From Trachythela sp. YZ-2020 (taxonomy: Eukaryota; Cnidaria; Anthozoa; Malacalcyonacea; Clavulariidae): 64,000 bases of DNA. A model generated the notes under the pieces. That model saw nothing but the letters and a program-made list of their open reading frames with translations, had not been told where the DNA came from and ran no database searches. Shown here piece after piece: positions 10,950-23,100 of the stretch. The stretch spans positions 1,798,001 through 1,862,000 of the forward strand of contig JADLSH010000333.1 in NCBI GenBank assembly GCA_016169945.1, in the 5' to 3' direction. The stretch's first letter is position 1, and the number at the start of each line of letters is the position of its first letter. The position numbers and the translations under genes are program-made.

Positions 10950-12782
10950 ATGAGTTTGAATAATGGTCGCGTGTCCCGGGTTTTAAGTCGCGGGTCGCGG
11001 GTAAAAGGTCGCGGGTCGCGGGTAAAAGGTCACGGGTAAAAAGTCGCGGGTCGTAATAAAGCTTCAAAATGTATTTTCTTGAGTCGCGGGTGGAAAAAAT
11101 CATTTTATTACTTATTTATTAGTATTATTTCGAACCGAGTATTATTACAACGCGTCGTTAATACTAACATCTAGTTTTGTAATGCAAATTATACAAAATA
11201 TTCCATACAATTTATTTCCGCGAAGATGGTTTAAAATACTTACCAGTCTTCCTGGGATTTGACTTCCAAATACTCGTAGGTGACGATGTCTCGAAATTTA
11301 CAGGCAGTTCGGACACATTTTGCGACACATTTTCTTGATGCCGAAACGACTGATTTCGCAAATCGCTTTTTGAACTTAAACGAAAGACCTTGTGCTTCAA
11401 TTCAGTTTCGTTTCACAAATTGTTATTTACATCCGCGATTTGGTATTTAATTGAGTATGGAGAGAATTTGAATATATGAGAGTGCAGACGCATAAATTGT
11501 TTTTGCAGAATTCATGAAACCTAGCACCAGAAAATGATGCTAAATTGCATATTTTTGCCACCAAACACAAAGCCACGTTAAGCGCGGTATATAGTGCGGT
11601 ATCTTATTAATAGTATTATTTAATGCAAAATGATTATATCGTTATGACAAGGCCAATATTCCCACAACTGCCTTACATTCAGCCTCAGCTTCCCTCCACC
11701 TCTACTTCTCCTTCCCCAATATGGCATTCAGGTCTGTCGCCGCACCACTACGAACTTATTGTTTTACCAACAAATGTTCGAAGATGTTATGGCTGCAACT
11801 GCGAGTTTGTAGATAAATATAGACAAGAACCATATAACATTATCGTGAAGCACGTTGATAGACGGATAGTGCAAAAGGATCCTGTTACACATTCCTATAT
11901 TTAGTGTTGATTTCAGTAATACATATTACCACCCAATTTCTGACCATATCAGGCGCAAAAATCCGCTATTCACTGGTTTAGTGCGCTTGCCGTCACGACT
12001 CTGCGCGTCGCTCAGTGCTCTCCAAAAACAAGTGTTAGAGAAGAACAACTTAAATATTCAGGTTGTTGGTTAGTTACAGTACTTAAAATGTTCCAGCATG
12101 TATCTATTATTTGCGATAATATGGTTGTTCTAAAATATTAAATTGGTGCATAACTAATTATAATAGTAGAAGTACAATTTATTTTAACCAAAGTCTTGTT
12201 TGAGTCTTTCAGAACTTTTTGACTGTTTACGCCTATAGTTCATTATAACCACACATATTTTGATTAGAGGATTATTGTCATGGTATAATTGTTGGTTTAA
12301 TATATTGAGATTATACTTTCATTTACGTTGTAGGCTTGTGGCGCTTTTATATAGAACCATTATATCATGACAAAAGGACCTTGGACAATGTTTCAAATTG
12401 AAGCAATCAACATCAAGTTGTTTATATACATGTCCACCCCCTCCCGCGTACATTGTTTTCTTGCCCGCTAATTGCCTATCAACAATTCATCATACAAATA
12501 AGGTTGCACTGATTTTTTAAAAATGAATTTTGAATAAATTTAAGAAAAAATGCACTGAATTCCTTTTCTGTCATACCAATTTTAGCGTTGCAACTAAAGA
12601 ATGAATGCTCGCTTCGAAATAATACTAATAAATAACTAATAAAATGATTTTTTCCACCCGCGACTCAAGAAAATACATTTTGAAGTTTTTTACGACCCGC
12701 GACTTTTTACCCGCGACCTTTTACCCGCGACCTTTTACCCGCGACTTAAAACCCGCGACACGCGACCATTATTCAAACTCAT
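10950..12782. mobile_element. 1.83 kb DNA transposon with long terminal inverted repeats
   Basis: Terminal inverted repeats at 10950-11134 and 12613-12782 begin ATGAGTTTGAATAATGGTCG on both sides, and a 5 bp direct repeat ATATT flanks them (10945-10949 and 12783-12787). Inside each repeat are three to five iterations of a GC-rich unit close to GGTCGCGGGTAAAA, strikingly unlike the AT-rich surroundings. The left arm has one or two extra units. Internal coding is weak: a 93-codon frame at 11623-11904 and a 62-codon minus frame at 11212-11400. No transposase motif was recognised, so the superfamily is open and the copy is probably non-autonomous. Confidence 0.85.
11623..11904 (+). CDS. Small Cys-containing open frame inside the 1.83 kb transposon
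   Basis: A 93-codon frame starting at ATG 11623. Its second half reads as a compact module: YELIVLPTNVRRCYGCNCEF, then EPYNIIVKHVDRRI. The C-x2-C-x-C cluster could bind zinc. Similar short modules occur in uncharacterised transposon-associated proteins, as far as I recall, but I cannot name the family with confidence. The Pro/Ser/Thr-rich first half is low complexity. Position between the transposon ends suggests it is a remnant of the element's own protein. Confidence 0.4.
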   Translation: MQNDYIVMTRPIFPQLPYIQPQLPSTSTSPSPIWHSGLSPHHYELIVLPTNVRRCYGCNCEFVDKYRQEPYNIIVKHVDRRIVQKDPVTHSYI

Positions 12783-12787
12783 ATATT

Positions 12788-13266
12788 ATAGGACTTATAG
12801 TAAGCAGATAAAATTGTCCTTTGTTTACGGTTGCAATATTTGATTAGTTTTATTCAACTAATTACAAATATGTCAATTCAACTTCGATTATTTCAAATTT
12901 TATTTATTTATTATTTCATCGTGTATTTAAAATTTCGAGAGTACGGTAAATTGTACACAGACTACTAAAATAAAGGCTAAGCAAAACTAGAAAGTATATA
13001 GAATGCATTATACATCATAGTTATATATACAGACGCATCCTCACCAAAATGCCATTCGCATTTGTAAACAACTGCCCCGTCAACAGAGATGTGTTGGCCG
13101 TGCCGGACATATGAAGCTGCTTAGCGTACCGTCTCAATGTAATCATCCTACGCTATGTTTTCATGATTTTGAAACAAAAGAAGGGAAGGATTTGGAAATT
13201 AACACCTTTTTATTGCGTTATGCAAAAATGCTGTAATAAATGCGATCAAATATCGTTTTTAGAAAG
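12788..13266. other. No gene assigned
   Basis: AT-rich sequence. A short open frame at about 13030-13235 (plus) contains RQQRCVGRAGHM and CNHPTLCFHDFE but no family was recognised; it precedes the polymerase relic and could be part of the same decayed element. Confidence 0.35.
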
Positions 13267-13531
13267 GTGAGGAAGGTGAGGAAGAGGGTGACAGTTATTT
13301 ATTTTTGGATATGTGTTTAGCAAAGTTTCCGGAGGCGTTAGGGTTCGAAGGCACGTTAGCAAAAGGATATCATCCTTATTTTTTTACGATCTATCTTATC
13401 GTGGCGAAATAGTTAAGAAATATTTTGATTTGACTAAAATGTCAGAGAAAGAACTAGAGAAATTTAACATGTGGTATAATGAAAAAAGTTTAAAACCGTA
13501 TATTTGGAATGAGCGAGTAATGGTTGGTTAA
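13267..13531 (+). pseudogene. Relic of a Polinton/Maverick-type protein-primed DNA polymerase B
   Basis: Two overlapping frames match the middle of the organellar/viral type B polymerase carried by Polintons: LAKFPEALGFE and KGYHPYFF in one frame, then KKYFDLTKMSEKELEKFNMW in the next, ending at TAA near 13529-13531. The family pattern has a leucine/phenylalanine-rich element, KGxFPHxF, then a Tyr-Met-Lys-rich linker in the same order. The switch of frame falls at a T-run near 13378-13386. Neither exonuclease nor palm motifs are present, so this is a short truncated fragment. Other Polinton genes (integrase, capsid, ATPase) were not seen nearby. The assignment rests on motif similarity only. 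Confidence 0.6.
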
Positions 13532-14179
13532 GGCATGTTGCTGATGCTTAACCTTTTCCTGTGAGTATTGGCCAAGATTGGGGTTTCAATTAAGGTCTGA
13601 AATCCAGTGAGATCAAATGTTGAGGAGGTGTACAGTGGTGAAAATTTATGTACGAAGTGGAAGAATCGAACAATACATAGACTAGAACACTATCAACATC
13701 TAACATGTTCACAACAAACTATACACCACACCCATCTAATTACACAAGACAAACCAACAAGACACCAATATGTCTAACCATCCAACCAATACCCCCACAG
13801 ACACACCTCATGCAAGTACAAACAACCCCACCTACCAGACACCCAGTTACCTTGACACAACCACCAAAACTATGAATACCACCTTGTTCACAACAACTAC
13901 TCCATCATAAGAAAAGGAACTACCAACAACGGACTCCATTTACAAACAGACCCACAACTAACATCCCACCTCACCTCAGCCAAGACATACAAACACAGAT
14001 AAATAATTTTATCATAAACCAAGCATACAAACAGCACAAATAATAACACAAACGACTGATAACACATCAACATATAACACTAACACAAACACAAACACAA
14101 ACAACTACAACAAACACACCATGTCCAAATTCATGAAATCATAACGTAACACCAATAACAACAGACACCTTAACAAAAA

Positions 14180-16850
14180 CAAATTACATAGTAACATACA
14201 GAAAAAAAACAATTGTCAATCTCTCTGACAAACTGCTATCAAAACCTGCACAAAAAACAGTATCTAAGGGCCTCACATATGTCCCTACACCTAAACCTAC
14301 AGCATACAGCCAAATCTACAATTCTTTTTTAAAATACAGAAGAAACATGTACAATAAATACTTTTTTAGACATACGACAACCACTACCAAACATCCCTTT
14401 AAACTACCAACAAATTTTACAGCACCAAAACCAGACAACAGTAACCTCCAAAAATACATTTCAAAGTCTATTATGATCTTAAAAACAAATTATGAAAAAC
14501 AGAAACAACCTTCAACACCAAACATATCTACACATGAATTACAGTGATTTAATAGTCAAACCAGCAGATAAAGGGGGAGCTATTGTACTCTGGCCTAAGA
14601 ATGACTATCTGTCTGAGGCATATACAGCTAATTGCGTTAAGGTTGTCCTCCGACAAAGCTAAAAGCCAAGCACGAAAAGAACGATGGGAGCGACTAGTTT
14701 GAATTAATTAACTGTGTGTGAATAAATACCTATTTTCCCGTTTAAATCAATTTTCTTTGTTCTTGAGTTTAACCGACATTACTAAACTGCATGTGGAAAA
14801 ACGTTAGTTATTGGTTTTCGAAAAGCAGTTCATGGAGTTTGCCAGTGATTGCATTTGAAGTATTCTAAGTAATACCTCCAAGAACATCAGGCAGTTTTTG
14901 TTTACAAATAACTTGCAGATAGTTGTGAAATAGAACGCAGGCAAAAAGCAACAAATTTTCTCCCTGGGGACCTTAAATATGCTGGAGCCCGCCAGTTGTT
15001 GAAATGTCAAATAATATAAGTAATCTCTGCGTAGCTGTGCTATCACGATAGTGTTAAACTCTAAAGCAGGGTGTTGTACAAAATTGGATGAGGAGGATAC
15101 TGTAAATATTATGCTTAAACTTGTTTGCTAAGGCAATAAGAATCAAAACGATACTTATACTAAGCAAGATGTCCCGTACCATATAATGTTGCTCTCGTAT
15201 AATATATTTTCTTGCTCTCGTATAGATCTTCTCAATATCGATTCCCACTATTTCAATTAGGGAAATAGCTCTCCATCACAAATCTTGACTGTACGCACAA
15301 GGCATTTTTAACACAAAACGTAACAGTTTGCAAATCGTAAGAGGTATTTTACTTGTTTTCAAGGGACAATTATGCTATAGCGGCCACGCTGGGACGAAAC
15401 TTTAAATCATAGTCTTGTTCTGCCGTTTGGCATGCAGATTGAATAATTATGAGGGAATTTTCATAATAACAATATGTTCATTAGCGTTCTCAAGGGACTC
15501 AAACTTGGCTTGCTGCAGGTCAAGCTTTTTTTCGTATGAATATGCGAGATGAATATTTAATACATAAATCCCATCGAACTATTCGCGCTTGGCTTTTACC
15601 TTTGTCGGAGGACAACCTTAATGCAATTAGCTGTAGACAACTGAATAACCCAAATCATTATCAGAAACTAACACATGACCCAACCCCTGAAATACTTGCA
15701 GAAACTAAGAAACTTGCACACAATCTCGACAAATCTAATATAATAGACAATACAACATACAAATTTCTCACAATAAACACACAAGCAAAACGGCACACTT
15801 ATCTTTTACCAAAAATACACAAATCTAACATTCCCAGATGACCAATAATTTCAGGTTGTGGGGGACCAACTGTCAAGCTTTCTCAATATGCTGACTAATT
15901 CCTCAAACCAGTTTTAAAACATATACCATCACTTGTACAAGATACCACAGACTTTCTCTGCAGAACCTTTTCCCTGAACGAAGATTTACCAGACAAAATC
16001 ATACTTATTACAATTGATGTAAGGAGTCTATATACCAACATACCTAATGACCAAGGCATACAAGCCTGTATAGATATGTTGAATGAAAATAACACTACAA
16101 CTCCAGAATTAGAACTATCAGTTACCAATAAGAACTCCTTTAACTTCAACAATGAACACTACCTACAAATACATGGCACAGCCATGGGATCACCCATGGC
16201 ACCCACCCACGCCAACATATTTATGGAAATGCTAGAACGGAAGCTCATTCAAAAAGCTCCGGAAGGTCTTATACCTACAATAAAATTTGATTACATATAT
16301 TCACATAAATCAGTAAACTTTCTCGACTCAACCATCTACATCAACTCCAATAATAAACTTGAATCATATCTATACATTAAACCAACAGGCAGAACCCTCC
16401 TATTACACCAAAACTTGTTCCACCCTCAAGCATGCAGAAATGCAGTTATTTACAGCCAGGCACTGTGGTACAGACGTATTATCACTGACAAACTACAACA
16501 ACGACTGAACCATCTACTTGTTGCACTCATCCACCATGGACCCAAAATGACAACATAATAGCAAATTTCAACAAAGCATTACAATTCACTCAACATGAAC
16601 TACTTAACAAGGACCAGACACCCAAAACAAACAACAGCCCTATATTCACAATACCATACAATAACAATACTAAATACATTGCACAAATATTATGCAAACA
16701 CTTGAGCATCATTGAAAATGATCCTACATTGCAAATTCTATGGCAAGAACCTCCAATTGTAGCACATAAAAGAAATAGAAATCTCAAAGACACACTAGTA
16801 ACGGCAAAACTCAAAACTATTAATAAGAAAACATAATTTGGATACACAAG
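14180..16850 (+). pseudogene. Penelope-type reverse transcriptase, broken
   Basis: The N-terminal Penelope signature NLSDKLLSKPAQ and SKGLTYVPTPKP lies at about 14209-14290. Core motifs follow: VKPADKGGAIVLWPKNDY at about 14555-14608, and after the nested element HTYLLPKIHK, DVRSLYTNIP and HGTAMGSPMAPTHANIFM. The expected catalytic F/YxDD loop is absent: sequence jumps from GLIPTI directly to KFDYIYSHKSVNFLD near 16280, an internal deletion of the active site. Frameshifts occur near 14535, 15840 and elsewhere. The protein would copy RNA primed at chromosomal nicks; this copy cannot. Removing the nested TA element restores continuous reading (AY then QLNN), which supports the insertion boundaries. 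Confidence 0.85.
14625..15633. mobile_element. TA-flanked transposon (Tc1/mariner-like ends) nested in the reverse transcriptase
   Basis: A 1009 bp insertion with inverted repeats of about 63 bp beginning CAGCTAATTGC, about 93 percent alike by eye, flanked by the dinucleotide TA at 14623-14624 and 15634-15635. TA duplication and CAG-type ends fit the IS630-Tc1-mariner group. No transposase is recognisable; two minus-strand frames inside (14804-15046 and 15054-15248) have no known motif. It is probably a non-autonomous derivative. Confidence 0.8.
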
Positions 16851-17482
16851 ACCTGACTAACCTAACACATCATTGACCATTGGTTAAATACCTGATAAAT
16901 AACCCCATCTACAAAATCCCACCTTACAAAAAGTGATACAAAACAGGCAAACACACACATTGGGCACATCGGATTATAACAAAGAAATTCACAAGGAACT
17001 CAAGATTACTAACCCCAATCACACGCCTTCAATTATCTGATGGTTGGAAAGAACGAGATAAAACGACAACAAAATCACAGTGGACATATAAAAGGATAAG
17101 AACCTTAAATAGCTTTCTTAAAAACTACTGTACTCATTGTACAAACAATTAATTGCACATATATGGATATATCAAATAATTATACCAAATAATTCACTTT
17201 GAAACAATAATAATTGTACATAAATACACATAAAATTGTACACCACATAGCCTTATATTTCAAGAAGACATATAACAATTATAACTGTGTAAAAAAAGTT
17301 ATATGCAATAATTTTTACCACAATTAATTACCATATGTTATATGTTCAATCCCAACAACTATGTAACTAGTTATACTTTAATATTTTCACCATGGATGCA
17401 CACATTTATATTTTTGTAAAATTATTTTCATTATAAAAAAAATTGTTGTATAAATTTCCCCTTGTATACAGGCACCTACACA

Positions 17483-18587
17483 GCAGGGGCGGATCTACGA
17501 ATTTTCGTACGTTAGTCAAAAACATTTTGGTTCCACTACCCCAGGGGGAGCATATTTTTTCGGTGGGGAGGGGGGCGCTATTGTTTTTAGCTAGACAATA
17601 AAATTAGTGTTTCAGCATGCATAGGAAACACAATTTGCCATATATTATGTAAATCGTATCGTATTAAAAACAGCGTAGCACCATGCGGTCAAAGACTCAA
17701 AATTTCGACATAACAATTTGTGTGGTATTAATATTTGGTTCGGTCGATAAAAATACATCCGCAATACCTTGGCTGATACAAATATTACAACAAATGCCAA
17801 TATAGCGACTATATAATAATATAAATGACTTTTGACCAACCGCAAATATATGCTAATTCAGCCAAGCGGCTTTTACCATCGTGAAATAGACACACTTTTA
17901 ACTTAGTAATACTCAGTAATAGTATTAGTATCAGACTATAAACCAATATAAATAGAATCTATTTTAATACCTTATTGCTGTACACTTCTTGTTTTGTTGA
18001 CGAACAACTCTGGGTATGAAAAAAATCTGCACCAAAATCTCTCGACAGACTGATATCGGTGTCATAGTATCTTGGACAGATCTTGTATTCAAAGCGTGCA
18101 TTATACTCGATCCTCAAACCAATGTGAACCTTTGCGGTTAAGTAGCAATCAGAAAGACTTTATTTTCATTTCATATTGACTGAAGACTGCTGAATACCCC
18201 AAGGAGCGCTGCTGAATACCCCAAGGAGCAAATTAGTCAAACAAATCGAGCCAATGAGAAAGGAGAATATTTCCTTAACCAGCCAATCAGAAAGCTCAAA
18301 TATTGCCCAAATGAGTCAGACCCCTGCAAACTTTAGTCAAAATTCAAATGGACCAATCAAATGGCTAGAATCCGCCTCAGATTAGTCAAAACTCACACAG
18401 ATAACCGCTATTTTGACTTTTTTACTGCAGGCTCGGCCGCTGCACGAAATTGATAACTGGAGTATTTTTTAATATCACTGTCGGCTGCCGCTGCATGAAA
18501 TATTACAACTAGACTATGTATTTTTATATCTGCGCAATTTTTACCTTAGTTGCATGACTAGTTTGACAACCCCTAGATCCGCCCCTG
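17483..18587. mobile_element. hAT-like non-autonomous element nested in the Penelope 3' section
   Basis: Terminal inverted repeats CAGGGGCGGATCTA (17484-17497 and, inverted, 18574-18587) are flanked by an 8 bp duplication CCTACACA at 17475-17482 and 18588-18595, with one extra G at the left junction. These are classic hAT features. The interior has no transposase; a 22 bp tandem duplication (GCTGAATACCCCAAGGAGC) lies near 18188-18231. Confidence 0.88.
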
Positions 18588-19153
18588 CCTACACACTCAC
18601 CAATTATGGCGACTTTTACAAGATATAACTTAACTTCTTTCCTTGACATCATTAACCTGATATAAACCCTTGATATAAACCAAAAGACACTTATTCAATA
18701 TATAAATTCACAAATTTAACGTAGCACATGAAATACATAACTGAGACAAATAATTGCCAATCTACAAATACTACATGAAGTACATCTACTTGGTTGTTAC
18801 ATACACAATCGCATCCCTCCATCACAATCCATATCCTCTCTTCACCCCCATTATCCACATATTACAATTACAGCCCCAATACGCATGACAGAACACACAC
18901 AATTTATACTAATGCAAATTCAGCAATCGCCCTTTCTGCCCACTGATCTTAAGCAAGACAGTTCTCTACAAGCGCTCTCGTAGCTACAAAAAAATTTCTA
19001 GAAGTCTCAACAATGGCCCGTCGCATTGGTCTACACAAGAACAACAACGAGTTTGGTATGACACTACAACTTTTATATCGTACATATATTATTTTTGTTT
19101 ATCCTTGTTTGCCTTCAAAATTCTCTCTTCTATCTTTCTCAAACATGTGCCAA

Positions 19154-19205
19154 CCCTGATCCCGCTGATTAGTCCATGAGGGACGAAACACGTACAGGGA
19201 TTCTG
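19154..19205 (+). ncRNA. Degenerate hammerhead ribozyme motif of the Penelope element
   Basis: The core reads CTGATTA, a stem II of GTCC and GGGAC around ATGA, then GAAAC, followed by ACGTACAGGGAT that can pair with ATCCCG just upstream to form stem I. Stem III would be a single base pair, as reported for the small hammerheads of Penelope elements. The catalytic G of CUGANGA is U here, so self-cleavage is probably impaired. Confidence 0.65.
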
Positions 19206-19683
19206 AAATGCATACATATATTTCGTTCTTCTCTTTAACTAATTTTTACATGCCTCTATACAAGCTTTTCAGTACAGTGCAACCAGTCTTGTATTATCGT
19301 ATGACCCTGGGACACATTTTTTATACACCACATTTACACTTGTATTAAAACACACATAGACCTTACATACACTACAAATTCAACCCTATGTTTTACTTAG
19401 AACTGACATACTCTCATTTTTTAGGTCTACATGAAAGTCTATTTAGGTCTATGTTTTCTCATCAAATCTCATCTTAAAAAGACGTAATGTTAGAACCAAC
19501 AAATATCTCTCTTTTTAATAATCATCAAAAGGGAACTATTTCAGCGAAAGTTAGTGTTCATTCTTTGTTAGATAGAACAAATTTTGACCTGAGTTTGTCC
19601 GGTGCAAACCATGGCGGAAAAACCGCAACGATATGCGACTATTCTATAACTGATAAACTCCAATTTCAGGGGAATAAATTAGA
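19206..19683. other. No gene supported
   Basis: AT-rich, likely Penelope 3' flank. An open frame at 19487-19825 overlaps the hairpin that follows and shows no domain, so it is not called. Confidence 0.4.
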
Positions 19684-19884
19684 TATTGAAAAAATGAAAC
19701 GTTCTCTGGTTGAAATATTAATTTATTACAAGCTTTCGGCTATCAGTCTATACAGCCTTCAACACGTAGAATATAGATGTGAGAAGGACGCTAACATATT
19801 CTACCGGTTGAAGGCTACAGACTGATAGCCAAAAGCTTGTAATAAATTAATAGTTCAACCAGAGAACATTTCATTTTTTCAATA
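19684..19884. repeat. Foldback repeat with about 90 bp arms
   Basis: Left arm 19684-19774 and right arm 19796-19884 are inverted copies (TATTGAAAAAATGAAA and its complement at the ends; CCTTCAAC and GTTGAAGG near the centre), with a loop of about 20 bases. No coding or clear target duplication. Confidence 0.85.
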
Positions 19885-20182
19885 CGTTTCATTCTGGTTG
19901 CAAACATCCACAGTTTTTTCTGCTGGTGACAGCTCATCAAATATCCCTGTGATAACTGTATCCTCTGAGTCTACGAAATATAGTGACAGTATTGCGTTAA
20001 TGTGAGACCAACAATATTGTCCATTAATGTCAGAGCAATATCTACGATTTGTTTGCAGCTATAACCCATTGACGATATCTTGTTATATTTGTGTTAAGAT
20101 CGCCATTGTGCCAATGGAGATGTAAATGTGATGGTGGAAATTTTTACTGGTCCATTGGGAAGGAGTTTTGGAGCAATTGACC

Positions 20183-23100
20183 ATGAAATATACAAAAAAT
20201 TGTGAGATGTAATAAATTCTCTGTGCAGGTTTTGAACTAAGAAGAAAGAAAAAGAAGAAACGGAGAAAAAAGGGAACAGGCTTGTTTTTAGGTAATAGCT
20301 ATCTGTATTTTTTAGTTTGTGCAAAGTTTTAGGTCCACAAGTGATATGTACATTTTCATTTAATCCTGTTTTTCATAGGTGCAGATCCCATCATGCCCAT
20401 ATTGAATGGAGGTAGGCAAAATAGTGAAGTGTGAAATAGTAGGCCTGACCGCTTTAATCTTGATAGTGAAGTAGCATTCATTCCAGTTGACCTATGTTGT
20501 TTAAGAATATTGAAATTTCATTCAAATCAGAGCAAGGAATGGCTGATGAACTTTGCACTATCCTTGGGACTTATTCTTTGCTCTTTAACAGGCGAATTTA
20601 ATTTCGGGTCAGATGAAGACTCAGTAGAGGAAACAACACAAGGATCCAAGGTAATTTAAATGCGACTCAAATCTAGTCCTAGACTCTGGCGCGCTTAATT
20701 GAATATGGCAGCCAATGTGCAGTTTCAGGATTTAGCCTCTATTGTGGAAATTCAGTGTCGTCCGTTGTGGCAGAACTAAAACTTTAACACAGCTTTTTTC
20801 GATTTAGGACTCAGACGTTATTGAAGTGGCGGTCAAGTTAATCTAGAACCCCGAGCCCGTGGTCCTGTGAGGAAGCTGTACGAGGCTCTAGGCCTGTGTG
20901 CAAAAGGCACGAAAATCAGAGCATTCCATTGTATATTCGGGCCCAGTACTCCGCTCTAAATTCATAAAATAAGCATTGCTGCTGCCGAACATGAATTATG
21001 CCGTTGTTCAAGTTTAGTTCTTCATAGAACTGTTGTCAGGTTTTGAGATTGAATGGCTGACTAACCTTGGTTTGCTTTTGGGGTTCTGTTTCTCAACATC
21101 GTTACTTGATGTAACACCCAAGTTGTTTACCTTTGTGGTATGAGGGCCAAGCTTGGATTTCCTTTCACCCTCCACTGACACGATCTTGTTCAAAGCATCC
21201 ATAACTTCTTCAGATTTCTGTAACATTGGTCGGACCTTGTTTCAAATAACTTCATCTCGTAGACCGGTCTCAATTGCATCGATAAACAATTCTACTAATT
21301 TCATAACTGCTCCCAAACAATTAATTGTTGGACATGATTAATGTATCTGCCATAATGGTTTATAAATAAACCACCACAACAATTTTATCAGGGTCTCTTG
21401 TGGAGGGGGAGTGTTATCAGAGAAATATACGTACATCTCACAGTGACTTTTGTGAATCTTCCATGAATCTAGATCCAGAAAAGCCGTTATCAAGTCGTGT
21501 TTGCACGGCTTGGGCCAAAAAAATTACATGTTTAATTCTGGTTTCCTGCTGAAATGAAATGGGGTTGGATTTTTCTTTGGTCGGGTTTTTCTTTTTTTAA
21601 TTTTTTCATGAGGAATCTTTGTCAAGCATTGTTCCAATTCATGTCCTGAATTCATGTAGGCTTGTATACTATGTCCTTAACAGGACATCAATCTTTGTCA
21701 AGCAAATCATGCATTCTTTTTCAAGCGGGAATGCAGTGTTTGACCAATCGCTCAGTCAATGTAATTCTTGGTCGTGTTTGTAATTCTTGACAGCATAAAG
21801 GGCTAACTATATATTTTTTTAACAGGGGAAGGAGGAAGAGTCTGTGACTGACTTCTTTCTTGGCGTAAAGAGAAAGACAGCTGTGAAGGTAAGACAGGGG
21901 GGGAAAAGTGGAAGGTTCAAACCACAAAGTACAATTTTTAGGAAGGTGGAATTGTGATCCAGCGCAGTTGCTCCTAGATCGCATTTTAAGTCACCCATTA
22001 TAGTATTCAACATTTTCACGTACTAGTAGTTCAATCAACGTGTGAAAACAAATTGAAATCGAGAGTAATGTGTCATATGGCTCTGCTGGAAGCGAGCCTG
22101 AACACCATAACACTAGACTGGAAGATTTATCGATGGGCAATCGATGTGCCAGTTTGTTCCGATGATTTATGTGTAATGTTTCCTTTTAATTATTAGACTG
22201 AATTCTCTTTGTCGCCAAAAGATAATTTAATTAAGGTATGTTTGCAAGTTGTGTGGCAAAATATGTCCCTGTTCTACCCATTAACCGTCAATTTTTATAG
22301 TATGGACGTTGACGTTTTTAGTGTAGGTAATAGAACTCGCTGATATATAGCAAGCATATGGGGTCCGAGGTCCAAAAACCTGTCAGTCCACCCGTTTCGA
22401 AATGGTTTAAAAATAAAAGAATTTAGGTATTGAGAAAACACACAAAGAAAACCAACAAAGTTGATCTGAAATCTGGCTATTTTTTGGCCTCTGAAATAGT
22501 AAGCTGAGCAAACATAATAAACATTGTCCTAATGTTCAGATATGACTACAATTGAGACAGTTTACAAAAAGTGCACTATAATATTTTAGTAGTCGTAATC
22601 TGAAATCTGAAACTGACATTAAGTTGGAAATATGAATTTGCTTTTTCTTATCATCAGGCTGAATTATTTCTGGCCAAAAAGAGGACCAGCATCAAAGGTA
22701 CAGTTTGCCAGTTGCAAGATACCATATTGCATGTATAACGCAATGTAACTTGTCTTGCACTGCAAAGAGTAAAACGAGTGACTCTTTAAATCCGCACTAA
22801 GAAATTTTATCCGCGTAGTTCAAGGTTAGGGGTTATCAGGACCGTACATAGCGGGGGGCAGGGCGGAGGCAGCTGCCCCCCAAGAGATAGTTTAAAATAC
22901 TAATAGAACAAATTGAGGGTTGCTTCACGTGTACCTAAAAGATATAACCAAAATCTCAACGTTTCGAGCTAAAGCCCTTCGTCAGGAGAAATCAGCAGAC
23001 AGATAAACACATTACATCAGCTTTTATAGCAACATTATAAAAGCTGTCACGTGAACAAAATATTAACCAATGAAAATAAAGTAGTCATAACAATCATAAC

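Larger units (their letters stand above)
13660..19205 (+). mobile_element. Penelope-like retroelement, interrupted and internally deleted
   Basis: A plus-strand Penelope-like element with an A/C-rich 5' section (13680-14200), a reverse transcriptase reading frame, an A-rich 3' section and a hammerhead-like motif near 19154-19205. Two transposons are nested in it: a TA-flanked element at 14625-15633 and a hAT-like element at 17483-18587. No GIY-YIG endonuclease could be read downstream of the reverse transcriptase. Outer boundaries are approximate; no target duplication was established. Confidence 0.75.

Noticed and set aside
19487..19825. 112-codon plus-strand frame
   Set aside because: Half of it lies in the left arm and loop of the foldback at 19684-19884 and it has no recognisable domain.
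20131..20201. Alternative start of the eight-exon gene in another frame (MVEIFTGPLGRSFGAI)
   Set aside because: With the donor at 20202 this frame is in phase 2 and meets a stop in exon 2; the frame starting at 20183 is in phase and reads through all exons.
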